From the NCBI RefSeq assembly GCF_025963695.1, contig NZ_JAOQAH010000032.1, positions 1 through 64,000 on the forward strand: 64,000 nt of DNA. The letters are read 5' to 3'. Of the stretch, positions 17,193 through 25,412 are shown piece after piece. A model generated the notes under the pieces. It ran no database searches, was not told the origin of the DNA, and saw nothing but the letters and a program-made list of their open reading frames with translations. Numbering within the stretch: position 1 is the stretch's first letter; the number at the start of each line of letters is the position of its first letter. A program made the position numbers and the translations under genes. The stretch comes from Segetibacter sp. (GTDB lineage: Bacteria > Bacteroidota > Bacteroidia > Chitinophagales > Chitinophagaceae).

Positions 17193-19160
17193 TTATTTTC
17201 CTTCAAATTTCTTCTTAACCGTTTCAAGGTGATCAATAAACTTTTTCACGTTTGAGTCATATCCATACTTAACATCGCTAAGTGGATTTCCATTTAAATC
17301 AAGAAACATATAGAGAGGCTGCGCGTTAAAACCAAATTTCGTTATCTCGTAATCTTTGTTCTTGTCACCTACTGTAATTATTTTTTCTCCTGCCTGGTTC
17401 GTGTATTGCTCACTGTCGGGCAGTTCGGTAGATTCATCAACATATAAACTCACCAGTACAAAATCTTCTTTTATTCTTCTTAGGACTTCCGGGTCAGCCC
17501 ATACTTCAGCTTCCATTTTGCGGCAGTTGGCACAACTATGACCGGTAAAGTCTAACATAACCGGTTTATTTAAAATTTTTGCTGCAGCCATTCCTTCATC
17601 TAAATCAAAATAACCCGGAAGCCTAAACGGAGTATGCAACTTATCGATATACTTTTTAGCCGGAGGAGCAACGTTCTTCGAACTGCCGGAGGTTACTCCG
17701 CTAGCTTTCAGTTCTTCTAACTGGTATTTTATATCCTGTAAATTAAAATCCTGCGTGCTTGTGTGCGGTAGCCAACCACCTATGCCTTTAAGCGGCGCTC
17801 CCCATAAACCTGGGAACAAATACAAAGCGAAACTAAAAGTTGCTATCGCAAAAAACAAACGCGGAACGGTAATAAAAGGAAGATCACCGTCATGGCTAAA
17901 CTTTAGCTTGCCTAATAAATACATTCCTTGCAGGGTAAAGATCACTATCCAAATCACCAGGAAAATCTCGCGGTCAAGTAGCCGCCAATGATAAGCAAGA
18001 TCTACATTAGATAGAAATTTCATTGCAAGTGCCAGCTCTATAAATCCGAACGTTACTTTCACTGTATTCAGCCAGCCACCACTTTTCGGCAGGGTCTTAA
18101 GCATCGACGGGAAATAGGCGAAAAGGGAAAATGGTAGTGCCAGCCCTATACCAAAACCCAGCATGCCCATAACCGGTGCCATCGTAACGCCTGCTGTAGC
18201 TGTTTTGCCAAGTAAAGTTCCTACGATTGGACCCGTACAACTAAAGCTTACAATCACCAGCGTTAATGCCATAAAGAAGATACCTACAAGACCTCCTTTG
18301 CCTGCTTTTTCGTCTGCCTTATTAGCCCAACTATTTGGCAAGGAGATATCAAAAGCACCAAAAAAAGAAATAGCAAACAGTATGAAAATGGCAAAAAACA
18401 ATAAGTTGGTTACCGGATGTGTTGATATATTATACAAAGCATTTCCGCCAAAAAGCAAAGTAAGTACAAGGGTAGGAATGGTATATATTAAAATGATGGA
18501 TAAAGAATAAAAGGTTGCATTGCGCAATCCTTCGCCTCTTGACTTACTACGTTTCAGAAAGAAACTTACGGTAACCGGCACAAGTGGAAAAACACAAGGC
18601 GTTAAAACAGCCAACAGACCGGTTGCAAGACAAAGTAAAAAAGTAGACCAAAGAGAACCCTCATCACTTGCTGTGGCGGCAGCAGTTGGTGTTGCTTCAA
18701 CAGCCTTGATTTTTACAGAAAAGGTTTCATCTCCAGTTGGAAATTCATCGTTAACGCCCGCCAGCCACGTTACTGTTCCTTTTATTTTGACACTGTCGTT
18801 TTGCGAAATGTTTAACCGTTGTCTCCACTCAACGCTGTCTGAAAAGTATTTAACTTCCTGTCCTGCATCTGGATTCATTGCAGTTTTTAGGTCACCAATT
18901 TCAACGAGGCTGTCTTTTACATATTTTTTACTCGCACTGTCAAACTCAACAAGACTAATAAATACATCATCAGCAGATTTCTTTTTAGCTGAAAACAGCC
19001 GCACCTTGTCTGCTATTTTAGCCTTTACAGAGATATAGGCTCCTTTTTCGTCGCGATTTCCTGAAAATGAAAACTGCACATGTTTGGAGACCTGTGCAGT
19101 TAAAGTATGCGAAATAAAAAAAAGTAGAAGAAGAGAAAAGGGCTTACAGAATTTTGTCAT
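17193..19160 (-). CDS. dsbD: Thiol:disulfide interchange protein, DsbD-like
   Basis: 655-aa inner-membrane protein that carries electrons from cytosolic thioredoxin to periplasmic partners. Signal peptide at residues 1-22; a periplasmic DsbD-alpha-like domain at about 25-155, in which the usual cysteine pair is not visible; then about eight membrane helices with the two redox cysteines in LLAVLTPCVFPLVPV (C189) and VSFSCTGPIVGTLLG; and a C-terminal thioredoxin-like domain with GHSCANCRKME as CxxC. The gene is 19 bp downstream of another DsbD-N-like gene on the same strand, which may supply the cysteine pair lacking in the N-domain. The symbol follows domain architecture, not a database match. 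Confidence 0.9.
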   Translation of the reverse strand: MTKFCKPFSLLLLFFISHTLTAQVSKHVQFSFSGNRDEKGAYISVKAKIADKVRLFSAKKKSADDVFISLVEFDSASKKYVKDSLVEIGDLKTAMNPDAGQEVKYFSDSVEWRQRLNISQNDSVKIKGTVTWLAGVNDEFPTGDETFSVKIKAVEATPTAAATASDEGSLWSTFLLCLATGLLAVLTPCVFPLVPVTVSFFLKRSKSRGEGLRNATFYSLSIILIYTIPTLVLTLLFGGNALYNISTHPVTNLLFFAIFILFAISFFGAFDISLPNSWANKADEKAGKGGLVGIFFMALTLVIVSFSCTGPIVGTLLGKTATAGVTMAPVMGMLGFGIGLALPFSLFAYFPSMLKTLPKSGGWLNTVKVTFGFIELALAMKFLSNVDLAYHWRLLDREIFLVIWIVIFTLQGMYLLGKLKFSHDGDLPFITVPRLFFAIATFSFALYLFPGLWGAPLKGIGGWLPHTSTQDFNLQDIKYQLEELKASGVTSGSSKNVAPPAKKYIDKLHTPFRLPGYFDLDEGMAAAKILNKPVMLDFTGHSCANCRKMEAEVWADPEVLRRIKEDFVLVSLYVDESTELPDSEQYTNQAGEKIITVGDKNKDYEITKFGFNAQPLYMFLDLNGNPLSDVKYGYDSNVKKFIDHLETVKKKFEGK

Positions 19161-19179
19161 CGTACGTAAGGGTTAACAA

Positions 19180-19626
19180 TTACAAAGAAACACTCAACGT
19201 TTTCTTCTTTGGGGGGAGACACTGACTATCGTCGCATGCCATATATTCTACAGTCACGTTTACATTCGTTTTCACATTGCCCTTTACCTTAACTACCTGT
19301 ACAAAATCTACTTTATCACCAAAATATTTCACTTTGGTATCAAACAGCTTGTCATAGTTTTCCTTAAGTGCCCCAATTTCTTTCACCCCTCCATCAAACG
19401 TTAATAAAGGGTTTTTTGTGAACTTAAAATTAGTTGCAACCGGGCCACCCTCTCCTGTTTTCTGGGAGTATATGTGCCACGGTTTTGGCATGGTAGCAGT
19501 GATCACAACCTCGTAGAAGCCTGCCTTTTTTCTGCTTGTTGCGGTCCATTTCACCGGGTCTTGTACCTGGGCTGAGGAACTGAAAGCAAACAAAACAAAA
19601 ATGATAAAAGATATAGTGGTACGCAT
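19180..19626 (-). CDS. Periplasmic DsbD N-terminal-domain-like protein
   Basis: 148-aa exported protein equal to the immunoglobulin-like N-domain of DsbD. Signal peptide at residues 1-19 (MRTTISFIIFVLFAFSSSAQ), then KPWHIYSQKTGEGGP, typical of DsbD-N, and near the C-terminus YMACDDSQCLPP, a redox-capable C-x5-C that corresponds to the active cysteines of DsbD-alpha. It lies immediately upstream of dsbD. The likely role is to take electrons from the DsbD membrane part and pass them to periplasmic substrates. A shuttle separated from the membrane protein is the inference. Confidence 0.8.
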   Translation of the reverse strand: MRTTISFIIFVLFAFSSSAQVQDPVKWTATSRKKAGFYEVVITATMPKPWHIYSQKTGEGGPVATNFKFTKNPLLTFDGGVKEIGALKENYDKLFDTKVKYFGDKVDFVQVVKVKGNVKTNVNVTVEYMACDDSQCLPPKKKTLSVSL

Positions 19627-19683
19627 GTTTTTGAAATTTAATTATATAACGAAACACCAGGGCAATTGGTGCGCCCGTTTGTG

Positions 19684-20343
19684 TTAATTCAAACCCAACA
19701 ACTTAAACACCTGTATTCCATCTATATTACCCAATACAGAGGAAATTGCTCTTTCAGGGTGGGGCATCATTCCAAAAACATTATTTTCCTTATTTCTAAT
19801 TCCGGCAATATTTCTCATGGCGCCATTTGGGTTACTCATCGGTTCTATATTACCCTTTTCATCACAATACTTAAATGTAACCTGCCCGTTCGCTTCTAAT
19901 TCGTCTAACACACTGTCCTCGGCATAATATCTGCCTTCGCCATGTGCAACCGGTATCGTTAGTGTAGTTCCTTCCTTGGCGGTTATGTATACATTCTTAC
20001 AAACAAATTGTTGTTGAGCATTGGGTAATAAAGCGCCGGGCAACAACCCGCTCTCACACAAAATTTGGAAACCATTACATACACCCAGAACCTTTCCCCC
20101 TCTTTTTGCAAAATCTATTACACTTTCCATCATAGGACTAAAGCGTGCAATTGCGCCGCAGCGCAGATAATCGCCGTAAGAAAAGCCCCCGGGTAAAACA
20201 ATACAATCATCTGTTGATAACATGCTGATGTCTTTGTCTTTGTGCCAGAGCATCACCACTTCTTTACCTAACTCGCTCTCAAGCGCATCCTGCATATCTC
20301 TATCACAGTTTGAACCCGGGAAAACAACAATTCCAAATTTCAT
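19684..20343 (-). CDS. purQ: Phosphoribosylformylglycinamidine synthase, glutaminase subunit
   Basis: 219-aa class I glutamine amidotransferase that feeds ammonia to PurL in purine synthesis (FGAR to FGAM). Clear motifs are FPGSNCDRD at the N-terminus, VLPGGFSYGDYLRCGAIAR, the nucleophile in GKVLGVCNGFQILCE (C89), and PHPERA with the catalytic histidine and glutamate near residue 205. PurQ as a separate protein implies a small PurL plus PurS elsewhere. No pur gene is adjacent. A TACCTTCG stretch just upstream may be a degenerate minus-7 box. Confidence 0.97.
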   Translation of the reverse strand: MKFGIVVFPGSNCDRDMQDALESELGKEVVMLWHKDKDISMLSTDDCIVLPGGFSYGDYLRCGAIARFSPMMESVIDFAKRGGKVLGVCNGFQILCESGLLPGALLPNAQQQFVCKNVYITAKEGTTLTIPVAHGEGRYYAEDSVLDELEANGQVTFKYCDEKGNIEPMSNPNGAMRNIAGIRNKENNVFGMMPHPERAISSVLGNIDGIQVFKLLGLN

Positions 20344-20426
20344 AATAGTAGGGTCTTAATGAAGCGAAGGTAGATAGTCAATTGTAAATACTGTTCTAAT
20401 ATTTGAGGGGCAGTGTTTGAAGTAAT

Positions 20427-20597
20427 GTTTCTCGCGGAAGCTGCAGAAATCGCGGAAGTGTTTTGTTTTCTTTCTGCGCCTTCAGCGCTTTCTGAGAGAG
20501 GCGGTGTTTGGTGAAATGGAAATGTCTCTCGCGGAAGCTGCAGAAATCGCGGAAATGTTTTGTTTTCTTTCAGCGCCTTCCGCGCTTTCTGCGGGAA
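20427..20597. repeat. Two tandem copies of a repeat with 97-bp period
   Basis: The stretch CTCGCGGAAGCTGCAGAAAT starts at 20431 and again at 20528, and each continues with CGCGGAARTGTTTTGTTTTC and an SAGCGCCTTC-like tail ending in CGCTTTCTG. The copies are about 90 percent alike over 70 bp. They lie between purQ and the GH26 gene. Related, more diverged units occur at 29140-29335. Confidence 0.7.
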
Positions 20598-20613
20598 CTT
20601 TGCTAACCCTCTA

Positions 20614-21750
20614 TCAAAAAATGCCCAAAAACTTCTTTTTCTTATAAATGCCCTTAAGATCGTTTTCAAAAAGGGTGTAAGGGTCATCGTAAAACTTTTT
20701 AAAATCGGGCACGCTAACCTGACCTGGAAAAGGAGCGTAATAATGAGTGGGACTGCGAATGTCGTTTCGCCATACCAATACATAAGCTAACTGCATATTA
20801 TGCGCCTTCATTACTTTCAAAAGTGTACCTGTCCACCACGTTGGGTTGGGAATGGTTTCGAGGCCAGTTTCTGTAAAAGCTGCTAGTTTGCCTGCTTTTG
20901 CTGCATAGTCAGAAACTATCTTCAATTTTTTAGCTGCGACTTCAATATTGTATTTGTCCCGCCCCATGTCGCCGTAATTATCTACACCAACCATATCCAC
21001 CCACTCATCTCCCGGGTACCTGTCAAGATATTGCTCTTCACTTAAAAATCTGTTATCGGGTGAAAAGGTATAAATGAAATTATGAACATTCAGACTGTCT
21101 CGTAGATAAGATACAGTAAACCGCCATAGTGATAAAAATTCTTCTTTTGTACAGTGCGGCTTGCCCCACCAGAACCAACCTCCGTCGAATTCGTGGTATG
21201 GTCTGAAAAGCATGGGTACTAGCTTTCCATCAGCTCCTTTGGTGCTTTGTGCAAATTCGGCAATGCCGCTTAAAATCTCTTTGTAGAGCCCGTTAGACTT
21301 GCCGCCAGGAATAAGATATTTTACGGCAGGCACAGAAACAGAGTCAACCCAATTAAAACCACCCTTTGACAATGGATTGGGAAAGTGCCAGGCAACGGTG
21401 GTGACACCGCCACGGTTGTAGGTATCTATTACCGTTTTTCTTACGACATCTTTTGATCTTTTTCTTGTCTCTGGCGTGCCACCTGTAAACCCGCTAAAAT
21501 CAACGCCTATAACTGCCGGGTGAGATCCCACTACTGATTTTACGTCTGAACGATTTTCATCTGCCGACCAGCCATGGCCGTACTCTGTAGCATGTTGATG
21601 CCCGAACAGTGTGTGCTCCTTCGCTAGGGTTCTTAGGTTCTTATATAAGGCTTTGGTCTCTTTCGTAGCCCTTGTATCAATGGGTGTATTCTTTTGGCAA
21701 TTGCCGGCTAAAGACAGAAACAAAGCAAGCCCAATCAGTAATATTTTCAT
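20614..21750 (-). CDS. Glycoside hydrolase family 26 (beta-mannanase-like)
   Basis: 378-aa secreted glycosidase. The N-terminus MKILLIGLALFLSLAGNCQ is a signal peptide with a possible lipobox ending at C18 (asparagine before the cysteine is unusual, so lipidation is unsure). GH26 features are FGHQHATEYGHGW, VPMLFRPYHEFDGGWFWWG with the acid/base glutamate, VDMVGVDNYGD, and KLAAFTETGLE with the nucleophile glutamate. Expected to hydrolyse beta-1,4-mannans or related glucans by a retaining mechanism. No SusC/SusD or other glycosidase is adjacent. A perfect TGAAAGCGCTTTCA palindrome lies 82 bp upstream and suggests control by a LacI-type repressor. Confidence 0.88.
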   Translation of the reverse strand: MKILLIGLALFLSLAGNCQKNTPIDTRATKETKALYKNLRTLAKEHTLFGHQHATEYGHGWSADENRSDVKSVVGSHPAVIGVDFSGFTGGTPETRKRSKDVVRKTVIDTYNRGGVTTVAWHFPNPLSKGGFNWVDSVSVPAVKYLIPGGKSNGLYKEILSGIAEFAQSTKGADGKLVPMLFRPYHEFDGGWFWWGKPHCTKEEFLSLWRFTVSYLRDSLNVHNFIYTFSPDNRFLSEEQYLDRYPGDEWVDMVGVDNYGDMGRDKYNIEVAAKKLKIVSDYAAKAGKLAAFTETGLETIPNPTWWTGTLLKVMKAHNMQLAYVLVWRNDIRSPTHYYAPFPGQVSVPDFKKFYDDPYTLFENDLKGIYKKKKFLGIF

Positions 21751-21831
21751 TAGGTTAAATTTGTTTTTATTGATAAATAATGTAGCAAGGTAAGAAGGCG
21801 GTTGTTGAAATTTTAAAAATCAGGTTTTTTT

Positions 21832-21845
21832 TGAAAGCGCTTTCA
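21832..21845. promoter_or_regulatory. LacI-family-type operator upstream of GH26
   Basis: Perfect 14-bp palindrome TGAAAGCGCTTTCA with a central CG, the form bound by LacI/GalR regulators (compare the cre consensus TGWNANCGNTNWCA). It is in the intergenic region ahead of the GH26 gene. The cognate regulator is not in the window. Confidence 0.55.
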
Positions 21846-21917
21846 TTTACTCATTTCAGCTTTGAAAGTTTCCTTAAAAGCTACAACTGATGGAGAAGCT
21901 ATTTGAATAGTGGTGTG

Positions 21918-21962
21918 CTGTACAAGAGTGTGACACAACGATGTTTAGCGTTGTACCTAAAG
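21918..21962 (+). repeat. TGYGACRCA element, copy 4
   Basis: CTGTACAAGAG followed by TGTGACACAACGATG, core 21929-21937. ACAACG (21935-21940) and CGTTGT (21949-21954) can pair. About 28 bp are identical to copy 14 near 63085. Confidence 0.65.
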
Positions 21963-21978
21963 TCTGTTACAAAATCTT

Positions 21979-22959
21979 CTATGGCACTACCTGCCAGTTT
22001 TTTACAATTGCAAGTACCAGCAATGACCAGAACATCAGGTTGGGTAAAGTGTTTTTTTTAGGACCTAAGAAAGCTTTGGCGATGTAAGGGCTTGCAGGTA
22101 CTATCCATAATAAAAGACTATCTATGCCTACACCTTTATTTATAAAAGGAATTGGCAACATTACAAGTAACATTACTGTTAGTACAACCCAGTTTTTTCG
22201 CACTTGTATAAGAAGTCTTCTACTTTCCTGCTGCGAGTAAACCATACCAAGAATAAGAGTGATAAGAATTAAACCAATAGTTACAAAAAAGGCGGGCGAA
22301 ACAACTGTACGGGGAATATTAAGCCCCCATTTAGGGATGTAAAGTAAAATGGAACCAAGCCGATCCGTGAGATATAAATAAGAAGCCAGAAAGTAATACG
22401 GGAAAATGACCCCCATTAGCAAAACAACCCATTCAGTTATAATAAAAGGCCTAACGATAGCCAACGCAAAAAAGGCAACTAAGATAAGAAGGGCAGAAGG
22501 ATGATACAAAATGATACTGACACCTATAAGTAGGCCAATATTAAATAGTAAGGTTTTAGGATTTGGGTTGTTGTATAGCCTGACAGTTTTAGCAAACAGC
22601 CAAATAACTAAAATGTTTTCAATTAGTGCAGGTGTTAAATTACTCCACTCCTTAAAAATTCCTGTTAATAAGATATATACCATGGCAGCAAGAAAATTGT
22701 TCTTGCTATACATGCGGTGGTCGTTGAAAAGATAATTGATTCGTAAAGCCTGAACAATTACGATGGCGTGGTAAATAAAGATGACAATGCCAGGACTTAA
22801 GAGAGTAACATACCGATTTAAAAAAACAGACAATAACCCATCAGAACGGCCGCCTGGTACAATCGGAAAATCAACAATGAAGTGGCTGTGAACAATAAAG
22901 CTCAAAATTACCAGCCATATCACTGTAGCCGGAGACCGGTCTTTAAATAACGCAACCAC
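21979..22959 (-). CDS. DUF6427-like multi-pass membrane protein
   Basis: 326-aa integral membrane protein with about nine or ten hydrophobic helices spread over its length and short polar loops. The N-terminus MVALFKDRSPATVIWLVILS and the pattern of helices resemble the DUF6427 family of Bacteroidota (recognised from memory, no search). Function unknown. It is 24 bp downstream of the 503-aa secreted protein on the same strand, so the two are probably cotranscribed. Confidence 0.6.
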   Translation of the reverse strand: MVALFKDRSPATVIWLVILSFIVHSHFIVDFPIVPGGRSDGLLSVFLNRYVTLLSPGIVIFIYHAIVIVQALRINYLFNDHRMYSKNNFLAAMVYILLTGIFKEWSNLTPALIENILVIWLFAKTVRLYNNPNPKTLLFNIGLLIGVSIILYHPSALLILVAFFALAIVRPFIITEWVVLLMGVIFPYYFLASYLYLTDRLGSILLYIPKWGLNIPRTVVSPAFFVTIGLILITLILGMVYSQQESRRLLIQVRKNWVVLTVMLLVMLPIPFINKGVGIDSLLLWIVPASPYIAKAFLGPKKNTLPNLMFWSLLVLAIVKNWQVVP

Positions 22960-22983
22960 TCTTTAGTTTAACAGGTTTATTTT

Positions 22984-24495
22984 CTATAAATCTAACCGTG
23001 CAAAACAAAGATAATTTCGGTACAAGCATGGAAAAATTATTTGCCTGGCTCCTACCTGTTTTCCGTACCTGGCCATAAAATCATAACCTTGATCGAGGTT
23101 TCTAAGGGTGGGGTTGCGGGTAACCTGCCCTGTTGGAGAAATGCTTTGGTCGTTCAACAACTGAAGGCGTTTTTCCTGCTGGTTAAACAAAAAATGAAGT
23201 TGATCTCCTGTATTTAGCATAGAGTAACCGATGAACGCATCCGTTTCATCATCGTATTGATTTTTATTTAACACATTACTCCAGCTCATTGTTCCTGTAC
23301 TATCGAATGAAAAGACGGCTATGTTTTGAGCGTTATAACGAGTGCTTTGTCCTAACGTGTTGTACCTATACCAGGGGTATCCATAGCCGTAAGGGCTAAA
23401 GCTGTAATAGTCCATTGGTCTTAGAAAAGGCGAACCGTACATATAGTCGTAACGGTTATAGTTTCCACCTCTACCGGTACTAAAGAAAGACTCGGCAGCA
23501 AGCAGAAATCCCCCGTCTTTTCTTACAATTAAATTTCTAATGAAAAAATCGTTGAATGCCGACTTTACGCTATTGTCTCCTTTGGCATCATTTCTTAGGT
23601 TTTCATTAAATTCATACGCAATTACTGACTTTGCAGAGTCTGAAGCTTTATCCCAAATGCAGGTATACAGCCCTTCAATATTTCCCCGCCGCGATTTGCT
23701 GTAAAAGGAGGATATGATATAATGCTTATTGTAGTTATCTACCTTAACCCTTACATCATCCAGCGAAATGCTGTTTAGCTGCACTTGTTTTGCCCTTACC
23801 TGGTCGCTCCCCAATCTTTTCTCAAAAAAATAAAGTTTCTGAATCTTGTCATTTTCCTGGCTTTGAACAGCTCTCACAAAAGCAAAATCTCCTTCGTTAT
23901 CAATAACAAATTCAGTAAGATAATCGTGTCTCTCCGGCATGCGAATGCTGATAAACTGTTTGTCTTGTCTTTCGAGACCTTTATTAAAAATGGAAGTTGT
24001 TAGTAAAAAATTTTCCTCGTTCTTGCTATTTATTTTAAATAAGCCAATAAATTCTTTGTCCTCACTATTTATAACAGAATAAATTTTATTGCTGGCAAGA
24101 AAACCAATTTCAGTAGTATCCATTACTATAGGGCTACCTACTATTTTTCCATTACCATCCATTTTGGCAGCCATCGCATAAACCACATTGCGCTTCTGAT
24201 ATTGATAGAACATGTAGCAATACTCGGGATAAGCAAGAAAATCAGCATTGATAATTCGCTCAGGCAAAAAGTTAAGTTTTACCCTTTCTTTTTGCTTCAT
24301 ATCAAAGTCATACACGCTAAGCGCGTAATTGTTTCTTGTATTCTTATATATCAGAATATTTCCGCCCACTTTTCCTATTATTTCAAATTCTGTTTGCCTG
24401 AAGTCGTTTTTATCTGGTTCGCTATATATAACCCGTTGGGCGTTTGCAGAACAAACACTTAATAAAAGCACTATGAATGCCGCAAATATTTTCAT
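22984..24495 (-). CDS. Secreted protein of unknown function
   Basis: 503-aa exported protein. Signal peptide at residues 1-19 (MKIFAAFIVLLLSVCSANAQ). The body is rich in beta-strand repeats with alternating polar and aromatic residues (KNTRNNYALSVYDFDMKQKE, LYFFEKRLGSDQVRAKQVQL), which suggests a propeller-like fold, and carries a Tyr-rich, low-complexity insertion at about residues 360-390 (MDYYSFSPYGYGYPWYRYN). No catalytic motif or known family was recognised, and there is no T9SS tail, so it is probably periplasmic. It is directly upstream of the DUF6427-like gene. Confidence 0.6.
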   Translation of the reverse strand: MKIFAAFIVLLLSVCSANAQRVIYSEPDKNDFRQTEFEIIGKVGGNILIYKNTRNNYALSVYDFDMKQKERVKLNFLPERIINADFLAYPEYCYMFYQYQKRNVVYAMAAKMDGNGKIVGSPIVMDTTEIGFLASNKIYSVINSEDKEFIGLFKINSKNEENFLLTTSIFNKGLERQDKQFISIRMPERHDYLTEFVIDNEGDFAFVRAVQSQENDKIQKLYFFEKRLGSDQVRAKQVQLNSISLDDVRVKVDNYNKHYIISSFYSKSRRGNIEGLYTCIWDKASDSAKSVIAYEFNENLRNDAKGDNSVKSAFNDFFIRNLIVRKDGGFLLAAESFFSTGRGGNYNRYDYMYGSPFLRPMDYYSFSPYGYGYPWYRYNTLGQSTRYNAQNIAVFSFDSTGTMSWSNVLNKNQYDDETDAFIGYSMLNTGDQLHFLFNQQEKRLQLLNDQSISPTGQVTRNPTLRNLDQGYDFMARYGKQVGARQIIFPCLYRNYLCFARLDL

Positions 24496-24623
24496 ACCGT
24501 CATTAAAAATTTAGATCCTAACAAATGTAAGCTATGTATAGTATGTATTTATGCAAGGATATCTTAACACTTAGCCTATGGCAGATAGATGGAAAGAAGG
24601 AAGTAAAGAATTAACCAATTATT

Positions 24624-24739
24624 TACTTTTGTAACATAACGTGGCTTGAACTACACAATTGATAACTGAAGATGCGCCCAGGCCCTTTGGGTGGCATCAA
24701 ACCGAAAAGAATTCTTTTCAATAACAAGCCGCAACGCTT
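24624..24739 (+). promoter_or_regulatory. Promoter and structured leader of the rhodanese gene
   Basis: TACTTTTG at 24624-24631 fits TAnnTTTG. The leader of about 100 nt contains a hairpin (GATGCGCCCA 24671-24680 with TGGGTGGCATC 24688-24698, two mismatched positions) and a perfect 16-bp palindrome GAAAAGAATTCTTTTC at 24704-24719, 20 bp before the ATG. This could be an operator or RNA structure. Confidence 0.4.
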
Positions 24740-25021
24740 ATGAACCATATAACAGTCGAAGAGTTAAAAAGTAAGCTAAGCCAAGGCGAGTATTTTCTTT
24801 TGGATGTACGTGAAGATGATGAACATGAAAGGTTTGATATTGGCGGAACGCTTATTCCGTTAGACGAGATTATGGCGCGGGCAGCTGAGATACCAACTGA
24901 CAAGCCGGTAGTTGTTTATTGCCGCAGAGGTATTCGTAGCCAGATAGCTATTCAAAGACTCGAAGACAGGTTTGGCATTACAAATCTTGTAAACTTACAA
25001 GGTGGCCTGGAGAGGTGGTAA
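24740..25021 (+). CDS. Single-domain rhodanese-like protein
   Basis: 93-aa sulfurtransferase-type protein made of one rhodanese domain. Signs are YFLLDVREDDEHERFDIGG, the active-site loop VVVYCRRGIRSQIA with the persulfide cysteine C61, and the C-terminal LVNLQGGLERW. No signal peptide, so cytosolic. Similar short proteins transfer sulfane sulfur to partners or to cyanide; the natural substrate is unknown. It is a single-gene unit and has an unusually structured leader. Confidence 0.9.
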   Translation: MNHITVEELKSKLSQGEYFLLDVREDDEHERFDIGGTLIPLDEIMARAAEIPTDKPVVVYCRRGIRSQIAIQRLEDRFGITNLVNLQGGLERW

Positions 25022-25065
25022 CTGTAGTAATATTTCTTTGTTACCAGCTTTCGAATAAAAATATA

Positions 25066-25236
25066 ACATCGTTGTGTCACACCCGTTTACTGTAAATATG
25101 TACTCGACTCTATTTTGAAAACCAAAAACACCGAAATACCCTCGCCACACTCTTATTGATTTACGTAGTCTTTATTCGCTTGCATCAATAGCTGAATTAA
25201 AAACAAAACCCGAAGTGTGCGACGCAACAACGCTGC
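25066..25236. repeat. Paired TGYGACRCA elements, copies 5 and 6
   Basis: Copy 5 (core 25073-25081, minus strand, reads CAGTAAACGGG then TGTGACACAACGATG, sharing one G) and copy 6 (core 25218-25226, plus strand, CCGAAGTG followed by TGCGACGCAACAACG) face outward, with 154 bp from core to core. The interior has no gene. Copy 5 is preceded on the plus strand by TTACCAGCTTT, also found beside copy 12. Confidence 0.65.
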
Positions 25237-25412
25237 TATATGTGCATATGCAGGTTACAGAAAAATACAACAACCGAAAATCCTGTTCTTAATTATTGAA
25301 AGTATAGAAGAATTAAATAAACAAATTTTGTAAGAAATGGTACCATTCATATAAAAATAGATACATTCAATTTTCCTTACACCTACATTTGAATTTAACC
25401 CAACTGCTTTAC

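Noticed and set aside
20340..20783. 147-codon minus-strand open frame overlapping the GH26 gene end
   Set aside because: It runs through the tandem repeats and out of frame through the GH26 gene; the peptide is a shadow.
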